DNA of 64,000 nucleotides, taken from assembly GCA_934120395.1 (NCBI GenBank), contig CAKOTZ010000003.1, positions 62,001 through 126,000 of the forward strand, in the 5' to 3' direction. Source of the stretch: an uncultured Clostridia bacterium (lineage in GTDB: Bacteria > Bacillota > Clostridia > TANB77 > CAG-508). The translations under genes were made by a program, and so were the position numbers. The notes under the pieces were generated by a model. The model was given only the letters and a program-made list of their open reading frames with translations, was not told the origin of the DNA and did not search any database. This document shows positions 24,781 through 33,850 of this stretch, in pieces. How positions within the stretch are numbered: the stretch's first letter is position 1; the number at the start of each line of letters is the position of its first letter.

Positions 24781-26637
24781 ATGAGAGTAGCAGAACCTAT
24801 TGTTGAAAAAGTACAAGACAATATAAGTGCATTAAAAGTATTTGAAAAAGGAATTTTAGAATCAAACAATGAAAAGTTTAAAGATATTATATTGAATTTT
24901 CCTATAGTATATATACATAATTGGAAAAGTAAAAACGAGTATGAAGTATATGTTGGAGAATCAAATAATATTTTTCAAAGAACAAGACAACATTATAGTA
25001 AAATGTCAGATGAAAATGAGTGGCAACACAACTTATCAGATGGAAATGCTAATTTATATGTAATAGGACATGAACATTTTAATAAGTCGATGACACTAGA
25101 TATAGAAAATAGATTAATTCATTATTTGATGAGTGTTGAAAATATAAAAAAAGTACATAATGGAAGAAATAACCCACAAAATCGTTATTATCCAATAGAA
25201 GAGTTAGATGATATTTTCGCAAAGATATGGAAAAAACTTAGAAAAGATAATAAAGAAGTATTTCCATTAGAAACTTCTATTAAAGATTCTGCTATCTTTA
25301 AAGCATCACCATTACATAAACTTACAGAGGAACAACAAAAAGCTAAAGAAATGATTATAGAGAAAGTAGTTAATGCATTAAAAAATGATGAAAGAGGTCA
25401 ATTAATATTTGTTGAGGGTGAAGCTGGAACCGGAAAAACAGTATTAAATAGTAGTACTTTTTATGAATTGTTCTGTAGATATGAGGAAGCAAAGAATAAT
25501 AATGAAGATTTGGAATATGAAACTTCAAATTGTTTCTTATTAGTAAATCACGATGAACAAATTACAGTATATAACCAAATTGTTGATAAATTAGGATTAA
25601 CTGATAAGTATGGACAGGTAGTATATAAACCAACCCCTTTTATAAACAAGTATTCTATTGATAATCCAGTTGATGTCGTTTTTGTTGATGAAGCACATCT
25701 ATTATTGACACAAGGCAAACAATCTTATAGAGGTAATAATCAATTAGAAGATATACTAAATAGGGCTAGAGTTGTGGTTGTAATGTTCGATGAAGATCAG
25801 ATTTTAACTACAGAACAATACTGGGAAGATGAGCTATTAGAAGAATATAAAAGTAAAGCAATAAATAATGAAAATTATATTAAATTAGAAAATCAACTTA
25901 GAATGCATGCTAATGAAGATGTAATAGAGTGGATAAACTCATTTACTAAAGAAGGAATTGTAAAACAATTACCTTATGATTTAGGTGATTACGATATACA
26001 AATTTTTGATACACCGGAAGAATTAGAAAGAGAAATTGTGAAAAAATCATTAAAAGATGAAACAAAATTGTCAAGACTAATTGCAACTTATGATTGGCCA
26101 TATAATTCAAATAAAAATTCAAAAAAGGATTTTAAATATTGGGAAGTAAAAATAGGAAAATGGCATAAACCATGGAATAGAGAATTAGAACAAGATTTAG
26201 ATAGAAAACAAAAAAGAGAAATAAAAAAACTTTCATGGGCTGAACAGCCACAAACAATTAAAGAAGTTGGTTCAACATTTACAATTCAAGGGTTTGACTT
26301 GAATTATGCAGGAGTAATTCTTGGACCATCTGTAAAGTATAGAAATGGTCGCATAGTTTTTGATACAAATGAAAGTTGTAATGAAAAAGCTACTAGAAAC
26401 AGAACATTATCTGATGGTACTTCAAAAAAATTTGGAGAGAAACTTTTAAAACATGAAGTTAGAATTCTTATGACACGTGGAGTAAACGGATTATATATAT
26501 ATGCATGTGATGATGAACTAAGAGAACATTTAAAACAATGTAGTTACAAAGGCATACAATACGAAATAAATGAGGATGAAGATGAAATAGGATGGTTAAA
26601 AGTTGCTGAAGATGAAGAAGAATATAGATATGAGTAA
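24781..26637 (+). CDS. GIY-YIG nuclease fused to DUF2075 (SLFN-like) helicase
   Basis: 618 residues. N-terminal GIY-YIG-type domain (about 35-120): VYIHNW, YEVYVGESNNIFQRTRQH, and a later Asn/Glu helix. From about 180 a DUF2075 superfamily 1 ATPase: FVEGEAGTGKT, FVDEAHLLL, NQLRMHANEDV, STFTIQGFDLNYAGVILG and VRILMTRGVNGLYIY. Both catalytic cores look intact. DUF2075 proteins are related to Schlafen-group ATPases and are frequent in defence islands. With the MazG-like gene it may form a two-gene antiviral unit. The domain calls are firm; the function is inferred. Confidence 0.85.
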   Translation: MRVAEPIVEKVQDNISALKVFEKGILESNNEKFKDIILNFPIVYIHNWKSKNEYEVYVGESNNIFQRTRQHYSKMSDENEWQHNLSDGNANLYVIGHEHFNKSMTLDIENRLIHYLMSVENIKKVHNGRNNPQNRYYPIEELDDIFAKIWKKLRKDNKEVFPLETSIKDSAIFKASPLHKLTEEQQKAKEMIIEKVVNALKNDERGQLIFVEGEAGTGKTVLNSSTFYELFCRYEEAKNNNEDLEYETSNCFLLVNHDEQITVYNQIVDKLGLTDKYGQVVYKPTPFINKYSIDNPVDVVFVDEAHLLLTQGKQSYRGNNQLEDILNRARVVVVMFDEDQILTTEQYWEDELLEEYKSKAINNENYIKLENQLRMHANEDVIEWINSFTKEGIVKQLPYDLGDYDIQIFDTPEELEREIVKKSLKDETKLSRLIATYDWPYNSNKNSKKDFKYWEVKIGKWHKPWNRELEQDLDRKQKREIKKLSWAEQPQTIKEVGSTFTIQGFDLNYAGVILGPSVKYRNGRIVFDTNESCNEKATRNRTLSDGTSKKFGEKLLKHEVRILMTRGVNGLYIYACDDELREHLKQCSYKGIQYEINEDEDEIGWLKVAEDEEEYRYE

Positions 26638-26735
26638 TAGGAATAGAAAGATATGTTAGTAATATATATAATTTGAAATAAATGTGAGATTATATTAAAA
26701 GTAGCATGAATCTAATTTTCTCGATTTATACTACT

Positions 26736-26770
26736 TAAAAAAAGCGGACTAATGTAATATTAGTTCGCTT
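26736..26770 (-). terminator. Terminator of the kinase/receiver operon
   Basis: 12-bp stem with one G:T (26742-26753 with 26759-26770). Read leftward it is followed by a run of seven T. Confidence 0.75.
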
Positions 26771-26786
26771 AAAAAACAAGTAAAAA

Positions 26787-28619
26787 TCACTTTTTTATTC
26801 CAAATATTTTTTCTATAGAAGCAATTGTAGTTTTTTGTTGTCCTTTCAATTTATTAAGAATTCCTTGACTCTCAAATGTATTAAATATTTGGTTTTCTAT
26901 TTCATAGTAGTTTTTCTGACATACTCTTAAAGTAATATTATAGTCTAATCTTCCTATTCGTTCCATACATGGATTTCCATCTTTATCTTTCTCTATTTGA
27001 AATGGTTTTATAATATTTTCTTCTGATTCTTCTTGCAATTCTAATCCTTTCTTTATATGGGAATTATCTATTAGTAAATATTTTTTGAAATTTTCTATCT
27101 TTTCAATTGTTTGTGGCATGTCCATATACTTTTCAAAATAATAATTTTTATATTTTTGTATTATTTCCTTACTATAATTTGTTAAACACTTACCTTCTTC
27201 GTTTAGGGTACATAAATCTAATAAAAATTCTGGAATTGAAAAAACTTTTCCAGTGTTCTTTAAATAATAAGTTTCATGTTCTTTTATAGGAAAAATAATT
27301 TCTCCATTGCCAAATTGTTTAGCTATTTGTTTTTTCTCTGATTCTATTATATCATATTTTTCTAATAATAATACCTTTATACTTCCAGTTTTATTTTTTC
27401 TTGATATATCGTTTATATTTTTTTGACTTCGAAGTATACAATCGCACGCATTTTCTATAATTAGTAGATATTGTTCTTTATTCTCTTTTAGTAATTTTGT
27501 TTTAAATATATCTCCTGTAGATATGTCTTTATAAAATTTGTTAACAGAATAATCTATATTTTCCCAAATTGATATATTGCTTTGCAATATATTTTCTACA
27601 AATTCTATATCCTGAGATTCACGATATTTTCTATATTGACTATTTGTTGTTAATGTACTATTATGTGAAACGAAATTTTTGATTTTATCTTTTTGATAAA
27701 AATTAAATTTTTCTAGTATATTTTTTTCTTTATCAAATTGTTCATTTTCATGCATTTTTGTTATAGCCTTTTTGATAGTATTAATACTATCAGTAATATT
27801 ATTTCCTTCTATAAAATTCTCCTCTGATATTCTTGATATTTCCTCATTATCTATTTCACAAATTGAATCATAAATTTTATCTGTTTTGCTCTTTTCTAAT
27901 ACCATATAGTGATATAAAGCATCACCATAAATACAATCTGATATTTTTGAATTTAGCTCTTGATCCAATTTTGTATCTAGATTTTTTTCTATTGCAAACA
28001 TTTTATAAATATAAAAATTACTCTTTCCAGGAGATGTTATTCTTTGTTGTACATAGGCTAATTTTTTTGAGTTATTTACATATTCATCGCTTATATTACT
28101 TGAATATACAATTATTAAATGATTTACACCATTTTTATCCGATTCTTCTATTATATTTGGAATACTTTCTTTAATAATATCTTTATTACTAACTTCATCC
28201 ATTTCCTTATCAAGAATAAAAAGACAATTTTCCGTATTATACTTTTGGAAAATAGATGGTTTGTATTTATCTATTTTATCTACAGCTATTCCTTTTAATT
28301 GTAATGCTTCTAAAATTTTATCTAATTTTTCTAAATGGGGTGGTAATTGATTTTGCATATCATTTTTTGAATTTATCAGTTTTATTAATTCTTCATCATT
28401 ATCATCATATGCATTTTTTAAAGTTAAGTAGCCTTTATTAGATATTTTACGTAAGAGTTCTTTCTCATTTTTTGGATGTAGTTCTTCGATAAAATCTATT
28501 ATATCTTTGCTTAAGTCTATATTATTATTTTGAGACCATTCATTATCTATAGAGATTATTTTATTAATATTCATAAATGCTAATTTTTGTTTAATTTGTT
28601 CTATATTTTCGTTTTCCAT
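26787..28619 (-). CDS. Receiver-like domain protein, partner of the dual-ATPase kinase
   Basis: 610 residues. The first about 180 look like a diverged receiver: strand IISIDNE (acidic Asp25), candidate phospho-acceptor in CLFILDKEM (Asp137) and LIIVYSS in place of the usual Thr/Ser strand, with a long insertion between the first two. The remaining about 430 residues are helical and charged, without a motif I recognise, and probably form the effector. Its ATG directly follows the kinase stop (GGAGGATTAGATG), so the two are translationally coupled. It recalls the Response_reg_2-type receivers described in bacterial conflict systems; that assignment is from memory. Confidence 0.7.
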   Translation of the reverse strand: MENENIEQIKQKLAFMNINKIISIDNEWSQNNNIDLSKDIIDFIEELHPKNEKELLRKISNKGYLTLKNAYDDNDEELIKLINSKNDMQNQLPPHLEKLDKILEALQLKGIAVDKIDKYKPSIFQKYNTENCLFILDKEMDEVSNKDIIKESIPNIIEESDKNGVNHLIIVYSSNISDEYVNNSKKLAYVQQRITSPGKSNFYIYKMFAIEKNLDTKLDQELNSKISDCIYGDALYHYMVLEKSKTDKIYDSICEIDNEEISRISEENFIEGNNITDSINTIKKAITKMHENEQFDKEKNILEKFNFYQKDKIKNFVSHNSTLTTNSQYRKYRESQDIEFVENILQSNISIWENIDYSVNKFYKDISTGDIFKTKLLKENKEQYLLIIENACDCILRSQKNINDISRKNKTGSIKVLLLEKYDIIESEKKQIAKQFGNGEIIFPIKEHETYYLKNTGKVFSIPEFLLDLCTLNEEGKCLTNYSKEIIQKYKNYYFEKYMDMPQTIEKIENFKKYLLIDNSHIKKGLELQEESEENIIKPFQIEKDKDGNPCMERIGRLDYNITLRVCQKNYYEIENQIFNTFESQGILNKLKGQQKTTIASIEKIFGIKK

Positions 28620-31010
28620 CTAATCCTCCAATAAATTACTTAAATTAATCTTAAATTTGTATAATCTTCCGTTTTTTCTATCTTCATCTAGTTCAATCGT
28701 TGAATTCATTTGACTTAGTAATTCAGTTACTATATATAAACCTAAACCTCTTCCATTTTTCTTCATTGTAGTAAAAGGATTAAATAAAGAATCTTCTATA
28801 TCTGGATGAATTCCATTTCCTGTATCCCAAAAATAAATATAACCTTTTTCATCTATGTGTATTAATATTTCTTTTTTATTAACTTCCTCATAATTAATCC
28901 AATGTAATGAATTTAAAAATAAATTATCAAATATAGTAATAATGTATCCTCTATTTGCTTTTATAGTAAAATTTTTCCCTGATATTTGTACATCAATATT
29001 GCTATTTTTTGCTTTTATTGCCATAGGACCATCAGTTTTATAAGATTCCTCTAAAAGTTTTTTGATATCTATATTTTCCATAGTATTTTTTTGACTTCTG
29101 TATGTAGGCTCTAAATGATTTAATTGTGCCCTCATAAATACAGTCTCATCTATAATAGAATGTTGATTATTAATTAACTTATTTTTACCATTAAAAGTAT
29201 CATCCAACTCATAAGCAATATCTAAACTATTTTTTGAATATTGCTTAATATTTCCTTCTATTCTATTTAATTCATGAGTCATTGACTCGATTATAATTGC
29301 TTGACCAACCATTGGGGCAATTTCTTTTATTTCATCTATTTGCCTTTGTAAAATTTCCATTTCTTGTTCATTCTTTTTTTCCACCTTTGAATCTAATTTA
29401 AAGAACTCATCAGTTATATGTGATATATTTTCTATTTCAGCAATATTACTTGTATTAGCCTTTAAATTATTGATTGATATTTTTAATTCTTCCTTCTTAT
29501 TTTCTTTTTGTTTCTCTTGCGAAATTTCCATTTTATACTTTATCATATTATTTTTAGAGTATAAAAATCCTTTTTCCTCTTTTGTTTTTAAGTCAAATCC
29601 ATCTCTTAATTTAATGTCTTCATTAACTAAAGTAACAGCAATTATATCTTTAATAATTTTAAAGAAGTTGTTTCCATATTCATCTTCAATAAATCCTTGC
29701 CTATTAGTTTGTTCTTCCAAGTTTTCACTAGTTTCACCATCTAAATTAATATAGCCAGCTATAGTATGCTCTTTATAAATATTACTTTTTAATCTTTGAC
29801 TCATTTTTGTAAAATCTAACCAATCATTTTTTCCATATGGTAGTATTCTAAATTCATTTCTAAATACAAATATTCCATTTGCTTGCTCCCACAAATTATC
29901 AAAATCACTATTTGTTTTAATATTATCAGCATTTAGATTTTTTATAATTTCTTTTTTATTTCCTAAGTCAGTAGCATAAATAGCCCCACTTAAAATTCCT
30001 GGAAAACATAATTCATTATTTTTGGTACTAAATGTAATATCTCCAACTTTTGGAAGTATGCTTCTTATTTCTTTTGAGTTTTTTAAGTCAATTTCATAAT
30101 GGATATTATATATTTTAGGATCAATATTTTTTTCCTGTAAAACTAATTTAGTTGATGCATTTTCTCTATTCTTTTTAGTACTTACAATTCTATTATTAAT
30201 ATATTTTTCTTTTCTATTTATATCTAAAGATAATATCCAATTTGAATTTAGATTAAAGTTAGCGCTAACATCACTTATTTTTCTAATTAAATCTTCATCT
30301 AGTTCTTCTGTGGTAAACTTCTCACCATCAATATATAAATATATTTCGAATCTACTTTCCTTGTTCTTGGTAAAAGGATTTATCATTCCAAATATTTCAT
30401 TTTTTAATCTTTGCCTTTGAGTTTTATCTAACTTCCAGAAATTTGTATTTTTAATTCCTAAAATTTGTATTTTCGTTCCATAAGTTGGTTCTGGATTAAT
30501 ATGCCTTTCTAAGGTTGCCTGTATTTTATTAAAATCTTGATCTACATATAAACTCTCCCAATCAACAAAAAGTTTGAACTCGTTAAATCCCTCTAAATTG
30601 CCTACTAACTCATCACTGATTCTGTCTACTCTAGGAGTAGTATATACATTTATATATTTTCCTAATCTATTAAAGGCTAATCTTCCTAAACCTTTTTTTC
30701 CAAGAACTAGTCTTTTAAAGTAAGGTGAAATTTTATATTCTTCCTTAAATCCTGTAGATATTCTTAAAAAACTATTTTCAATAATAGATGGTGTCATTCC
30801 ATTTCCGTTATCTTCTATCTCTATCATTCCAATACCGTGTGATGTTTCAGCTTTTGTATCAACCTTTATTGTAACTTTAGTTGCATCCGCATCATATGCA
30901 TTTTTAATTAATTCCATAAGTGCCACTAATTCGTCTGATATAAGTTGTTCTCCTAATTGAGAAATAATTCTTGTAGAAATAGATAAGTTTAATAATTTTG
31001 TTTTATCCAT
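28620..31010 (-). CDS. Dual-ATPase sensor kinase (Hsp90/MORC-like plus histidine-kinase ATPase)
   Basis: 796 residues from ATG 31010, five bases after GGAGG. N-terminal GHKL ATPase of the Hsp90/MutL/MORC kind: ELIKNAYDAD (33-42, catalytic Glu33), EDNGNGM (66-72), GKKGLGRLA (104-112). A middle region follows, then a coiled H-box-like segment ESMTHELNRI with His579, and a second ATPase of histidine-kinase type with DNLFLNSLHW, DTGNGI (from 729) and GRGLGLYIV (about 752). No membrane segment, so it senses an internal signal. The likely route is ATP-driven conformational change, His579 phosphorylation and transfer to the receiver-like partner. This architecture suggests a phage-sensing conflict system. 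Confidence 0.8.
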   Translation of the reverse strand: MDKTKLLNLSISTRIISQLGEQLISDELVALMELIKNAYDADATKVTIKVDTKAETSHGIGMIEIEDNGNGMTPSIIENSFLRISTGFKEEYKISPYFKRLVLGKKGLGRLAFNRLGKYINVYTTPRVDRISDELVGNLEGFNEFKLFVDWESLYVDQDFNKIQATLERHINPEPTYGTKIQILGIKNTNFWKLDKTQRQRLKNEIFGMINPFTKNKESRFEIYLYIDGEKFTTEELDEDLIRKISDVSANFNLNSNWILSLDINRKEKYINNRIVSTKKNRENASTKLVLQEKNIDPKIYNIHYEIDLKNSKEIRSILPKVGDITFSTKNNELCFPGILSGAIYATDLGNKKEIIKNLNADNIKTNSDFDNLWEQANGIFVFRNEFRILPYGKNDWLDFTKMSQRLKSNIYKEHTIAGYINLDGETSENLEEQTNRQGFIEDEYGNNFFKIIKDIIAVTLVNEDIKLRDGFDLKTKEEKGFLYSKNNMIKYKMEISQEKQKENKKEELKISINNLKANTSNIAEIENISHITDEFFKLDSKVEKKNEQEMEILQRQIDEIKEIAPMVGQAIIIESMTHELNRIEGNIKQYSKNSLDIAYELDDTFNGKNKLINNQHSIIDETVFMRAQLNHLEPTYRSQKNTMENIDIKKLLEESYKTDGPMAIKAKNSNIDVQISGKNFTIKANRGYIITIFDNLFLNSLHWINYEEVNKKEILIHIDEKGYIYFWDTGNGIHPDIEDSLFNPFTTMKKNGRGLGLYIVTELLSQMNSTIELDEDRKNGRLYKFKINLSNLLED

Positions 31011-31038
31011 AACTTCCTCCATTTTTATTATTTGTCTT

Positions 31039-31110
31039 ATTATATCATGTATATATTTTTTTTACAAATTTATGAAATTAATTTACATTTTTTATTTTTT
31101 ATTGTATTAT
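31039..31110. promoter_or_regulatory. Back-to-back promoters of kinase operon and methyltransferase
   Basis: Leftward, minus strand: TTGTAA (31067-31062), 17 bp, TATAAT (31044-31039). Rightward: TTTACA (31082-31087), 17 bp, TATTAT (31105-31110). The two -35 boxes are 14 bp apart, so one bound regulator could affect both. Confidence 0.65.
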
Positions 31111-31131
31111 TATAAACAGAGGAGGTATGTT

Positions 31132-32466
31132 ATGAATTTAGCTGATAAAAATATAATAAATTATATTAAGAAAAAAAAGCAAGAAGAAGAAACCTATTGG
31201 GACTTTAAAAATTTAAATTCTAAAGACTCAATTTACTATGCACACTCTTACCCAGCTAAAATGGTACCAGATATGCAAGCAGAACTTATAAATATTGTAC
31301 TGCAAAATGATTCTAGCATAAAAAATATTTTTGATCCTTATATGGGGTCAGGAACTATATTAATAGAGGGACTTTGTAGAAATTTAGATACAATTGGTAT
31401 CGACATAAATCCTTTAGCATACTTAATGACTTTAGTTAGGACAACTAAGATTTCTATTTCTCTTCTAAGAGTTAAATCAGATAAATTGTTAAATCTAATT
31501 AATAATACAAGAAATGTTAAAGATTTTAAATTTGATGGAATTAATAAATGGTTTAATGATGACATAATTCATCAACTAAGTAGAATCAGATATTGTATTA
31601 TGCAAGAAAATGATATTTTATATAGAAGAGTTTTTTGGCTTGCTTTTGCAGAAATTGTAAGACTAGCTAATAATTCTCAAAAATCGACTTTTAAATTACA
31701 CATAAAAAAACAAAATATTATTGAGAGTTTCCAGTATGATTGTATAAAAAATTTCAGTAAACAATTAGAAAAAGACATTAATAGTTTTGATAATTTATAT
31801 AGAGCTTTTAATATAAAGAATAAAACTCGAGTTTATCTTGGCGATACAATTAAAGTTATGAGTGATAAGCGAAAGTTTAGAGATTGCTCAGTTGATTTGA
31901 TTGTAACATCACCTCCGTATGGAGATAATCATACAACTGTGACTTACGGACAATTTTCTATTTTACCTTTACGTTGGATTGATATTAATGATATAAAAAG
32001 CAATATGGATAATTCAATACTAAAAACATTAACAGAAATTGACAAAGAAAGTCTTGGAGGAACAAATTATTCTATAGATGTAATATACAATTCAAATATA
32101 TTAAAAAAATCTAAAACATTATCATCAACATTTGATGCGTTAGTTAAGGCAGGAGAAAAAAATAAAGCTAGAAAAGTAGCTAGTTTTTATATAGATTTTT
32201 ATAATTCTTGTGTTGAATTATCAAGAGTTCTAAAAAAAGATAAATATGCTATTTTTACCATAGGAAATAGGAGAGTAAATGGAGAAGTAGTTCGATTTGA
32301 TTTAATTTTGTCAGAATTATTATCTACACTAAAATTAAAACGAATTTATGATTTTGATAGGAATATTCCTTCAAAAAGAATTGCATCTAAAATTTCACGT
32401 TTAAAAAATAACAAACCTGTTTATTCAATTCAGACAGAAACTACTTTAATATTTAGAAAAAGATGA
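31132..32466 (+). CDS. DNA methyltransferase (N6-adenine / N4-cytosine type)
   Basis: 444 residues from ATG 31132, after GAGGAGGT; an in-frame ATG at 31072 has no ribosome site. Motif I FDPYMGSGT (AdoMet binding) precedes motif IV TSPPYG (catalytic), and KYAIFTIGNRRVNGE completes the fold. This order and SPPY suit an amino-methyltransferase. An early YAHSYPAKMVP is typical of solitary or defence-linked enzymes. No restriction nuclease adjoins it; divergent pairing with the kinase/receiver operon suggests it marks self DNA for that system. Target sequence unknown. Confidence 0.85.
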   Translation: MNLADKNIINYIKKKKQEEETYWDFKNLNSKDSIYYAHSYPAKMVPDMQAELINIVLQNDSSIKNIFDPYMGSGTILIEGLCRNLDTIGIDINPLAYLMTLVRTTKISISLLRVKSDKLLNLINNTRNVKDFKFDGINKWFNDDIIHQLSRIRYCIMQENDILYRRVFWLAFAEIVRLANNSQKSTFKLHIKKQNIIESFQYDCIKNFSKQLEKDINSFDNLYRAFNIKNKTRVYLGDTIKVMSDKRKFRDCSVDLIVTSPPYGDNHTTVTYGQFSILPLRWIDINDIKSNMDNSILKTLTEIDKESLGGTNYSIDVIYNSNILKKSKTLSSTFDALVKAGEKNKARKVASFYIDFYNSCVELSRVLKKDKYAIFTIGNRRVNGEVVRFDLILSELLSTLKLKRIYDFDRNIPSKRIASKISRLKNNKPVYSIQTETTLIFRKR

Positions 32467-32493
32467 GAACGTTATAGCATATGTATATATAAT

Positions 32494-32547
32494 AGTAAAA
32501 AGTGCGAAAAATAACATTTCCTTAAGAAAGTCATTTTCACACTTTTT
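32494..32547. terminator. Bidirectional terminator
   Basis: Stem TAAAAAGTG / CACTTTTTA (around 32496-32504 and 32538-32546) with further pairing GAAAA/TTTTC, T-rich on both sides. Confidence 0.7.
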
Positions 32548-32558
32548 ATTATACTAAA

Positions 32559-32861
32559 TTATAACTTCAACCCACTAACAATTAACTTAATTGCATCACT
32601 AAATCCACTCATATAATACTTATCATTCCAATAAGCACAATATTCCATAAAATCCTCATAGATTAAATCTAATTTTTTAGAAACATAGTTGTAATTCTCA
32701 CTAGAAACATTATTTAAAATCTTTTCAGAATAATCATCAAAATTAATTAAATGTTTTTGATCATTTTCATCCATACGAGATAATTCTTCCTCTCTAAATT
32801 CTAACCATTCCTTTAATAAATTTTTACCTTCATTATTATTTAAAATATCACAAAATTTCAT
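32559..32861 (-). CDS. Small acidic hypothetical protein
   Basis: 100 residues from ATG 32861, nine bases after GGAGG; upstream in-frame start 32876 overlaps that site. Helical and acidic (KEWLEFREEELSRMDEND), C-terminal WNDKYYMSGFSDAIKLI. No recognised domain. It is the last gene before the right arm-type repeats of element 2. Confidence 0.6.
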   Translation of the reverse strand: MKFCDILNNNEGKNLLKEWLEFREEELSRMDENDQKHLINFDDYSEKILNNVSSENYNYVSKKLDLIYEDFMEYCAYWNDKYYMSGFSDAIKLIVSGLKL

Positions 32862-32894
32862 TGTTAAAACCTCCATTTTTTATTAAAAATTATT

Positions 32895-32912
32895 GGGGAC
32901 AAATTGGGGACA
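32895..32912. repeat. Right arm-type repeats of element 2
   Basis: GGGGACA at 32895-32901 and 32906-32912, 11-bp period, identical words and period to 15341-15358. Confidence 0.65.
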
Positions 32913-33030
32913 ATCGTTGCAAAAAATCACAAAATTTAACCAATTTCATAATTTTACCAATTTGCTCTAACCCTATTAAAACTAATAAAAACTCAAGTTA
33001 ACAAAATTTCTCAAAAATCACAATCAAATT

Positions 33031-33075
33031 CTCATAACCCGAAGCTCTCAGATTTGAAGCTTACCCCGTAACCAA
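33031..33075 (+). other. attR / decayed tRNA-fMet 3' fragment
   Basis: CTCATAACCCGAAG (33031-33044) matches the tRNA copy at 15226 exactly; the rest is degenerate but keeps CTTACCCC and AACCA. The flank (GAATC ... TTGAGGCTTTTATT) resembles a decayed version of the terminator at 15281. Marks the right boundary of element 2. Confidence 0.75.
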
Positions 33076-33121
33076 AGTTTTTATAAGAATCAAAAAAATT
33101 GAGGCTTTTATTAACTTCAAT

Positions 33122-33148
33122 GATACCCCCAGCTATACTGGGGGTATC
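33122..33148. repeat. Perfect 11-bp palindrome
   Basis: GATACCCCCAG / CTGGGGGTATC with a 5-nt loop, unusually GC-rich for the region. It precedes the IS200 relic by about 110 bp. IS200/IS605 elements carry subterminal hairpins, so it may be an end of that element. Confidence 0.5.
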
Positions 33149-33255
33149 ATAAAACCTATAGTTTTGCACAGGGTAACAAAAATTCCCACGCGAAACATGG
33201 TATAATATTTAAAGTTTGACGGCTAAAAATATTAATCATGAAAGGAGTGGGATAT

Positions 33256-33463
33256 ATGAAAAGTCCATACACAAATAGCTTGGCACACACAACGTAGAAA
33301 CGCAAGTACCATATAGTATTTGCACCAAAATTCAAAAGAAAAGAAATATATGGAATATTACAAATAGAAAATAAAATAAATTCGTTTGCTAAAGATACAA
33401 ATAATAGAAGATTTAATAACAACAAGAGGAATAAGAAAATAGAAGCAAACCTTCTTGTATGAT
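33256..33463 (+). pseudogene. IS200/IS605 transposase (TnpA) relic
   Basis: ATG at 33256 after AAGGAG reads MKSPYTNSLAHTT, a stop (TAG where the family has Trp, TGG), then KRKYHIVFAPKFKRKEIYG and, after decay, IEANLL corresponding to IIEAHLM. HUH motif and catalytic Tyr are missing. A dead remnant. Confidence 0.8.
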
Positions 33464-33738
33464 TTAAAAGCTAAATGATAATAATACCATTAGTAAAGAA
33501 TAGTTTACTTCTGACAAGATAATAAATAAGAAACAAAATATATTACAATTAATTTGAATAAAAGAAAAAAATAATTAAAAAATAGTATAATTGAAATATA
33601 GAAAAAATCAAAACTATACAAAGATAATAAAAAACATAAATAATATTATAACACATAAAAATAAAAAAGAAAATACAAAATTAAATAATTTGCAAATATT
33701 TCTTTCATATATATTTAATAATAAATATAAAATATGGC
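33464..33738. other. AT-rich region without genes
   Basis: About 275 bp of very AT-rich DNA after the transposase relic. I see no open frame, RNA or repeat in it. Confidence 0.5.
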
Positions 33739-33766
33739 TTGACAATTATAAATAAAGTCGTATAAT
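33739..33766 (+). promoter_or_regulatory. Promoter for the secreted nuclease gene
   Basis: TTGACA (33739-33744), 16-bp spacer, TATAAT (33761-33766), 85 bp before the ATG. Confidence 0.75.
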
Positions 33767-33850
33767 AAAAACATAATTTATAATCTAGTGAATTTTTATT
33801 TCTATTATTTCCCAAAAACAATATAATAATATAAAAAAACAGGAGAAAAA

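Larger units (their letters stand above)
15271..33075. mobile_element. Integrated mobilisable element 2
   Basis: About 17.8 kb between the tRNA 3'-half copy at 15221-15269 and a decayed copy at 33031-33075. The integrase lies at the left end reading toward the att site. GGGGACA repeats with an 11-bp period occur inside both ends (15341-15358 and 32895-32912), as arm sites of lambda/Tn916-type integrases do. Backbone: integrase, excisionase-like protein, replication initiator, DnaC-like loader, hairpin array, MobC-like protein. No relaxase is visible, so mobilisation would need help. Cargo: metabolic operon, MazG/GIY-YIG-DUF2075 pair, kinase/receiver pair and methyltransferase. Confidence 0.8.

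Noticed and set aside
33031..33075. A functional second tRNA gene
   Set aside because: Only a degenerate 3' fragment remains; no 5' half or D arm.
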